Shown here: piece by piece, positions 59,299 to 64,000 of the stretch
How positions within the stretch are numbered: position 1 is the stretch's first letter
How the letters are laid out: each line of letters opens with the position of its first letter
NCBI GenBank assembly: GCA_021234155.1
Contig: JAJEKV010000051.1
Span: 1,178,754 to 1,242,753, forward strand
Reading direction: 5' to 3'
DNA from: Isoetes taiwanensis
Taxonomy: Eukaryota > Streptophyta > Lycopodiopsida > Isoetales > Isoetaceae
Length of the DNA: 64,000 nucleotides
The notes under the pieces: model-generated
What the model was told of the DNA's origin: nothing
The model's database searches: none
What the model saw: only the letters and a program-made list of their open reading frames with translations
Program-made: the position numbers and the translations under genes

Positions 59299-60446
59299 TT
59301 ACGAAAACACAATGGAAATCAAATAAGCCATTTTCAAAAGCAAACCCATATCATTCTTTTGTGGAACCATTCTAGACAGATTCTCAAGAATGCATAAGGC
59401 AAAGCATTTCACATATCCACAAGGGTATCTGGCTGACAAACAATATCGGTGAATCTTATCTTGAATGATTTGCTCATGGATATGCCTACCTTGTTCTATA
59501 GCACCTATCGTCCACATGCCTTCATGATGTTAAGAATTTTTTCTCTCTCACGCCTTTAACTTCCGGATCCTCTAGAGTACAAGCAAGCATTGAAGAAGTG
59601 GAATATGAAACTTCGTTATTTGCTTCTTCAAAAAGCACAACCTCAATATCGATATTTTGTAGAGTAATCTTTGGGAGAAACCACCGGACCTCTACCTTTC
59701 TTTGCCCCCTATATACGGTCTCAACTATATTAATAAATTCTTGCTTGTCTTTCAACGCCCAATTAATTTTGTTGTTGTTTCCGATTACCAAGATCAATCA
59801 TGATATGTTTGTTGCGAAAAGAAAAATATACTTGTACATGGATCATAAAGCTCGTACATTGTGTTGAAATCGGGCACCTCTGTAATATCCACCGGTATAT
59901 GACGGCAAAATTCTTTATTGTCTCTCGCAACCGATGCCAACACCTCATCCATCTCGCAAAAATAAATGCGGTCTACCATTAAAGCCGCACAACTCAACAA
60001 CTTAACTCCACTCATTTACGTAACAGCAAATTTCAAGCGATTTGGCAACCGAGTTTACATGAAGATAATGATAGGCTACGACATTATAAACCAATTAGAT
60101 GACGTCATGATGAACGTTCTATAGTACCTATACGTCCACATGCCTTCATGATGTTAAGAAATGTTACTTTGTTTGGGTTGATCCTGATGGAGCATGCCTC
60201 CAAAACATCTTAAGGCATCGGAACCTTCATCATCTTTGGGTATACCCCCGCAATCATCACACTCCATATGACAACATTCCTTTTTGGTAAATTGTCAAAG
60301 ATTTTGCATGCCTCCTCCAAGCTCATGCACTTGGCATATGTATCAATTAGAGTACTCCCAATAATAATATCAGATTGAATCTTTCTTTGATTTGAAACAT
60401 TTGTTCCCATAAAACCTATTGAAAACAAAGCAGGTCTCCTATCCAT
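59299..60446 (-). pseudogene. PPR gene fragment interrupted by a DIM1 insert
   Basis: 60,210-60,446 reads SDIIIGSTLIDTYAKCMSLE, EACKIFDNLPKRNVVIWSVM; 60,115-60,210 continues INPNKVTFLNIMKACGRIGT. The same protein region resumes at 59,299-59,517 with IGAIEQGRHIHEQIIQDK. A block of about 40 bp (CACCTATCGTCCACATGCCT plus TCATGATGTTAAGAA) occurs on both sides of the insert, at about 59,500-59,537 and 60,122-60,160. Frame changes and stops are present. Confidence 0.75.
59643..59955 (-). pseudogene. DIM1/YLS8 (U5 snRNP 15-kDa protein) fragment
   Basis: From MDEVLASVA, with two frame changes, the sequence runs through VDITEVPDFNTMYELYDPCT, FRNKHIMIDLG, GNNNKINWALKDKQEFINIV and ETVYRG to SPKDYSTKYRY and a stop at 59,643. 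That is the whole protein from about residue 40 to the true C-terminus with no intron visible in between. DIM1 is a thioredoxin-fold spliceosome component. It lies between two direct repeats inside a PPR fragment, so it may be a retrocopy or a captured exon. Confidence 0.85.
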
Positions 60447-60671
60447 TTTTACGTTTCTTCACAAATTGCATTGCATGAGAGGAAAAGAAAAGTTGAATAA
60501 GGAACAACACATTTTTATCTAGTGCTTCACCCCAAGTAGCGGATACTTAATTCTCATCTAATATAATCTAAAGGCAAACATGGATTATTGATTTCAAGGA
60601 GATACGGTAAGCAAAGCGGGGCTAAAAATCACAGATTGTTTTTCGACAAACATTCTAGTCGGTGTAAAAAG

Positions 60672-60750
60672 AGGCTTCACTTCACGGAGGTTCGAACCTC
60701 GGTAATTTGGAGATCAATACCATGTTCTTACGCCTCAACCTATGAGCAAT
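60672..60750 (-). repeat. tRNA-like SINE head in the Helitron
   Basis: On the minus strand: A box TTGCTCATAGGTTGAGGCG and B box GAGGTTCGAACCTC, 40-45 nt apart. The T-arm is well formed; an acceptor stem is not. Unlike the three heads in Y copies. Confidence 0.6.
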
Positions 60751-60754
60751 GAAT

Positions 60755-61590
60755 CCGGGCCAATGAATTCCACAACTACAAAGAAGGCAATGAGAGCGGA
60801 TGCATTACCTTTGGATCGAGGGAAAAAAAATTCAACAAAGGGCAATGTAATTTCGTCGAGTTTCCTTTTATGCCACCTCAAAAAAATCATGCACAATACA
60901 TGTGTTTTTCTCTTGAAGCGACAAAGGGATAAACAAAGGTAGAGAAATGATACGATATTTGCCTGTCCGGGCTTTGTTGCCGATCCTACAAAGGAATAAC
61001 CTCCATTGAATGCCGAGAGAAAACTCCCGAGAGAAAAAGAAAGAAGGTTTAAATGACAAAGCAAGTAAATACCATTGAGTCTTCTATTTAAGGTCGGATT
61101 TGCGAGCAAAGCCGACAACAACCTCGATTATCCGGGATCTTTCTCTTAGCCGGATATAATGAAGAACGCTTTGTAGATCTGCAAAAACATAACATACATC
61201 ATAATATCATAGCCGTTATTTATGTGGAGGCGGATAAAAGATGTGGTAAGTAAGCCGTAAAAGGTAAATAAGGTAAATAAGAGCGGACGGGTGAGATGTG
61301 AAGAAAAAAAACCTTTACGCTTTGCCGTTTCACAAGAAAAACCTATACGCATCCCAGCTGCAGATAAAGCTTCTTTCAACTCCGACTTCTGTTTTGCATG
61401 CCTAAGAGACTCTTTGTCAAACGATTATTCATTGCACACCTTTCTAAGAAAATACTCCAGTCGATTGTGCAAAATGGTTTGCGGTTGTTTCTCTTAGTCT
61501 CGCATGCATCGATCTAGCAAAAAAAAATGGCAAAATAATAACTAACTACTCAACGGCCCAGAATGAAAGTTGTGGGAAAAGAAATGGACG
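60755..61590. other. 5' part of the Helitron; nothing recognised
   Basis: Contains minus-strand frames such as KEALSAAGMRIGFSCETAKR (about 61,310-61,380), which looks protein-like but which I cannot assign. A captured exon is possible. Confidence 0.35.
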
Positions 61591-61640
61591 GCCGAGATGC
61601 TATGCACACACTACATTTTGCTTTTATTATTATATATAGA

Positions 61641-63600
61641 TATATATAAAAATATATACATATATATCCAATGGCTGGCTCAGGCTAACTGAGTATGCTA
61701 GAATTTTTTGATTGAGAACTTTTTCTAGTAGTGTAATGACATAACTTACTATTGGCCGATCATTACCCATAACATTGCACTAAGCTCTCGGTGGCACATA
61801 GTAGTGATTTATTGGTGTTAGATCTACTGAAAAGCATTTGCATAAGCCTTGGACCTTTGCATTATTTGTAAAATGATTGTTATTGCTCTTAACTAGTTGG
61901 AATCTAGTAACTTATGGAGGTGGAGTGACCCCATTGGACACATATCTTGCACTGAATCACATGCAGTGGCACAGTCTGTGCAAGGCAATCTAGTGCAGCT
62001 CAACTTTGTCAAATACCCCTTGTGGGCAATTTAGATATATGGAGCACACAACTCTTTGGTGCATGGCATATCATGCCAATCGATGCAATATTTAGGAACA
62101 TGAGAAGTTACAAGGGTTGTTGACTAAATTCCAAGGTATGCAATTTGGTTCCCAAATGTCCTTTTATTTAAAACAAGGGGCTTTCACTTTTACGTTTATC
62201 ATGCATGCACATTCTTTATAAGATAAGGCATGTTTGCCACTTGTCTTTCTCAAGTAAATTTCACTTGCATGCATAACTTTTTGTATGTTATTCTACTTTT
62301 GACACCACTTTGGGTTTTGGATGGAATGAAACTTTCCTTTAAGTTTGACATTATGGATGCGTTGAGTAAGCAAAGGATGCATGGCTTATTAAGGCCAATT
62401 GTTCACGCTTGGTCCTCTCAAAGCGTGCTCTATCAAATTACTAGGGGTTTGAGAATCTTTAATTCAGTGGTCACCGAATATACGAGGAGTATCTATGCAC
62501 CAACTTTTTCAGTGCCTTTATACAATTCACATTTTTTATTCTTGTATTTTCTATGTGAACGTGGACATTATGACCTTGCAAACCTAGACTCTTGAATGAC
62601 GATTTTAGGGTTTCAGAGCAGCAGGCAAGAAACGGCGGTGCTGTACAACCAGAGACTACGATTTTTTAGCAGAAGCATGGGAATGAAAACGACTACATGA
62701 TTCTACATGCTTACATGGTACGAGTTGATTCTCAGAATCGTCCCACGATTTATCTTTAAATATGATTTGCATAGTCAACATAGGCCTTGCAGGATGTAGT
62801 ATCTAAGGCATCACTTTCTTCTGAAATGATGGGTGATACAAGGCGGGAGAAGGATTTAATCAATACTTCATCTACAAATTTGAACATTTGTGATGCTGTT
62901 ACTTGTCATTTGGGTGAAGCTCCGCATTTGAGCAAAAGCAAGATCTTTATGAACAGTGAGCGCCTGCAGCAGGCTTGGCTCTGATACAATGAGAAGGATA
63001 GAGGGCATGGATGCTTGCCCTCGCCATGCTCTGATAATCTTCCTTAATGCTAGCATGAGGCTGCATAGAGAAGCCTGTTAAACTTTGTTGAAACAGAGCA
63101 TTGCATAGTTCTTTCACGTAGCACCTTACATGACGGAATAAATTTCCTTTGCACTTGAAAGCAAGGATGCTGTTGATACTTCTTGATACTTCGAACAGTG
63201 AGCATTCTATCTGCAACAAAGTAATGTGACGAGATCAGAACAATCTTTCAACATAAATCCAAAAGGCAGATATTCTGGAAAAGCTTGTGGTTGCTGGATT
63301 GGAGTGTAGCTTTTTAGGCAAGAAACAGTGAAGAACATGGGGATCTTACAAATACATTAGTTGTTCTGAGCTGCCATGGAAGTTAAAAGCCAAGTCAACA
63401 TTTGAACTACTAAAGCAGCAACATTTGAGTTCAAGGAGGGCGTCTTAACCAGGTTTTTTATGCATTTTGCTTAAAGGTTTAGCAACAAAATACAACTAAA
63501 ATCTTTGAAAGGGTGGTAAAACAATCTATTCGAATACCTTATATTTGTGATTATGCTACTATTATTTGGATGTATGTCTTTATCTGTTTGAAAAACTTTC
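61641..63600. other. No gene seen
   Basis: About 2 kb outside the Helitron. The 121-codon plus frame at 62,230-62,595 shows no family motif. A GGCTCTGATAC word at 62,978 resembles an inverted iMet primer-binding site, but no LTR pair is visible, so no element is called. Confidence 0.4.
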
Positions 63601-63629
63601 CTGGACCTTGGAGTGTTTATGTCTATCAA

Positions 63630-64000
63630 AACATTTACCACGATAAATTACTGCTTGGGCCATACTGCAATGAGCAGAAAAGCTAATTTGTTGTAATGGA
63701 TGCTTATTACAGGATGTTTTTCACCTTAGCATATAGCTTTGCCTAGAATATCCCTTTTTACAAGAAATGGTTATTATGGAATAGACGCCATATCCATTGG
63801 TTCTGCTCTAGAACAGTACTCTAATCTAATCTATTTCAGTAGAATGTTCACAATAAGATAATGCTATGGCCATATTGCCATGAGAAAGAGTTTATATGTT
63901 GTAAAAGATGCTTATTGCAGGAAGTCTTTTCTCACCTTAGCATGTAACTTAGCGTAGACTAGTTATGTTTTATGAGAAACAGTTACTACGGAATAGATGC
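63630..64000. repeat. Imperfect tandem repeat of about 212 bp, cut by the window edge
   Basis: 63,645-63,793 and 63,857-64,000 align: GGCCATACTGCAATGAG / GGCCATATTGCCATGAG, GATGCTTATTACAGGA / GATGCTTATTGCAGGA, CACCTTAGCATATAGCTT / CACCTTAGCATGTAACTT, ATGGAATAGACGCC / ACGGAATAGATGC. More copies may lie to the right. Confidence 0.75.

Larger units (their letters stand above)
56281..61640 (-). mobile_element. Helitron (non-autonomous, gene-capturing), 5.36 kb
   Basis: On the minus strand it starts TCTATATATAATAATAAAAG at 61,640 and ends AAGCCCAGCAACGCTGGGC then ACTTTTTCTAG at 56,281. The 7-bp GC stem GCCCAGC/GCTGGGC with loop AAC lies 11 nt before the CTAG terminus. The flanking bases are A (5') and T (3'), the Helitron target, without target duplication. 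A GGCCGTCCAT half-site near 61,590 links it to the X family. It carries CCT-epsilon, PPR and DIM1 pieces in its own orientation and a SINE head. No RepHel. Confidence 0.87.

Noticed and set aside
62230-62595. 121-codon plus frame
   Set aside because: No motif, no codon pattern or homologous copy in the window; kept only as unannotated sequence.
62975-62988. Inverted TGTATCAGAGCC-like primer-binding site
   Set aside because: No paired LTRs, target duplication or gag/pol frames found around it.

Overview
This is nuclear DNA of a land plant. A seedless vascular plant such as a fern is my best guess: the window has a DYW-class PPR editing-factor relic, exon fragments of ordinary plant genes with GT-AG boundaries, and a very dense load of nested repeats. 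The species is not identified. I see no complete, functioning host gene. Almost everything is mobile DNA or pieces of host genes carried by it.

Left part (1-17.9 kb). The 573-codon frame at 723-2444 and the broken element at 8,122-17,877 encode related ORF1 proteins. The broken element has 2.75-kb direct repeats around a 4.25-kb core. Read on the minus strand it gives a small exon (ORF0) inside the repeat, ORF1, then a reverse transcriptase (RT) with Penelope-like motifs (KxHK..RWIT, DISKCY, GIPMG, YMDD) and no visible GIY-YIG endonuclease. A third ORF0 exon lies at 50,004 and is split by a 3.95-kb TIR DNA transposon. A broken PPR-DYW gene lies at 4,473-5,953.

Middle (17.9-49 kb). Two Helitron-like families, called X and Y here, are stacked end to end at (TA)n tracts. 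Both start with TC plus TA-rich sequence and end in CTTG(TA)n. X copies lie at about 20.7-22.7 (+), 22.7-32.3 (-), 32.3-38.7 (-), 39.9-41.1 (+) and 41.1-49.0 kb (-). Y copies end near 3.3 kb and lie at 17.9-19.3, 19.4-20.7, 38.7-39.9 and 55.6-56.3 kb. The long X copies carry exon fragments of unrelated genes, all in the same orientation as the element: PPR, an ASG2/WDTC1-type WD40 protein, a saposin-B protein, ClpB/Hsp101, MSI1/RBBP4 and AP-4 epsilon. Several X and Y copies contain 10-11-bp GAATCT arrays. Y copies contain tRNA-like SINE heads and TTCTAGAA runs with the exact spacing of heat-shock elements. A short LTR element (TRIM) with perfect target duplications lies at 43,987-44,955.

Right part (49-64 kb). 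After the split ORF0 copy and a Y element, 56,281-61,640 (-) is a textbook Helitron: A|TC start, GC hairpin, CTAG|T end. It carries fragments of CCT-epsilon, PPR genes, the U5 snRNP protein DIM1 and a tRNA-like SINE. The last 2.3 kb holds only an imperfect tandem repeat that runs off the window.

The most unusual items are the Penelope-like element with its ORF0/ORF1, the X/Y gene-capturing families with helical-period arrays and heat-shock-type motifs, and the array of a 16-bp palindrome (GGTATAAATTTATACC) inside the DNA transposon. All calls come from reading sequence by eye; no database search was run.
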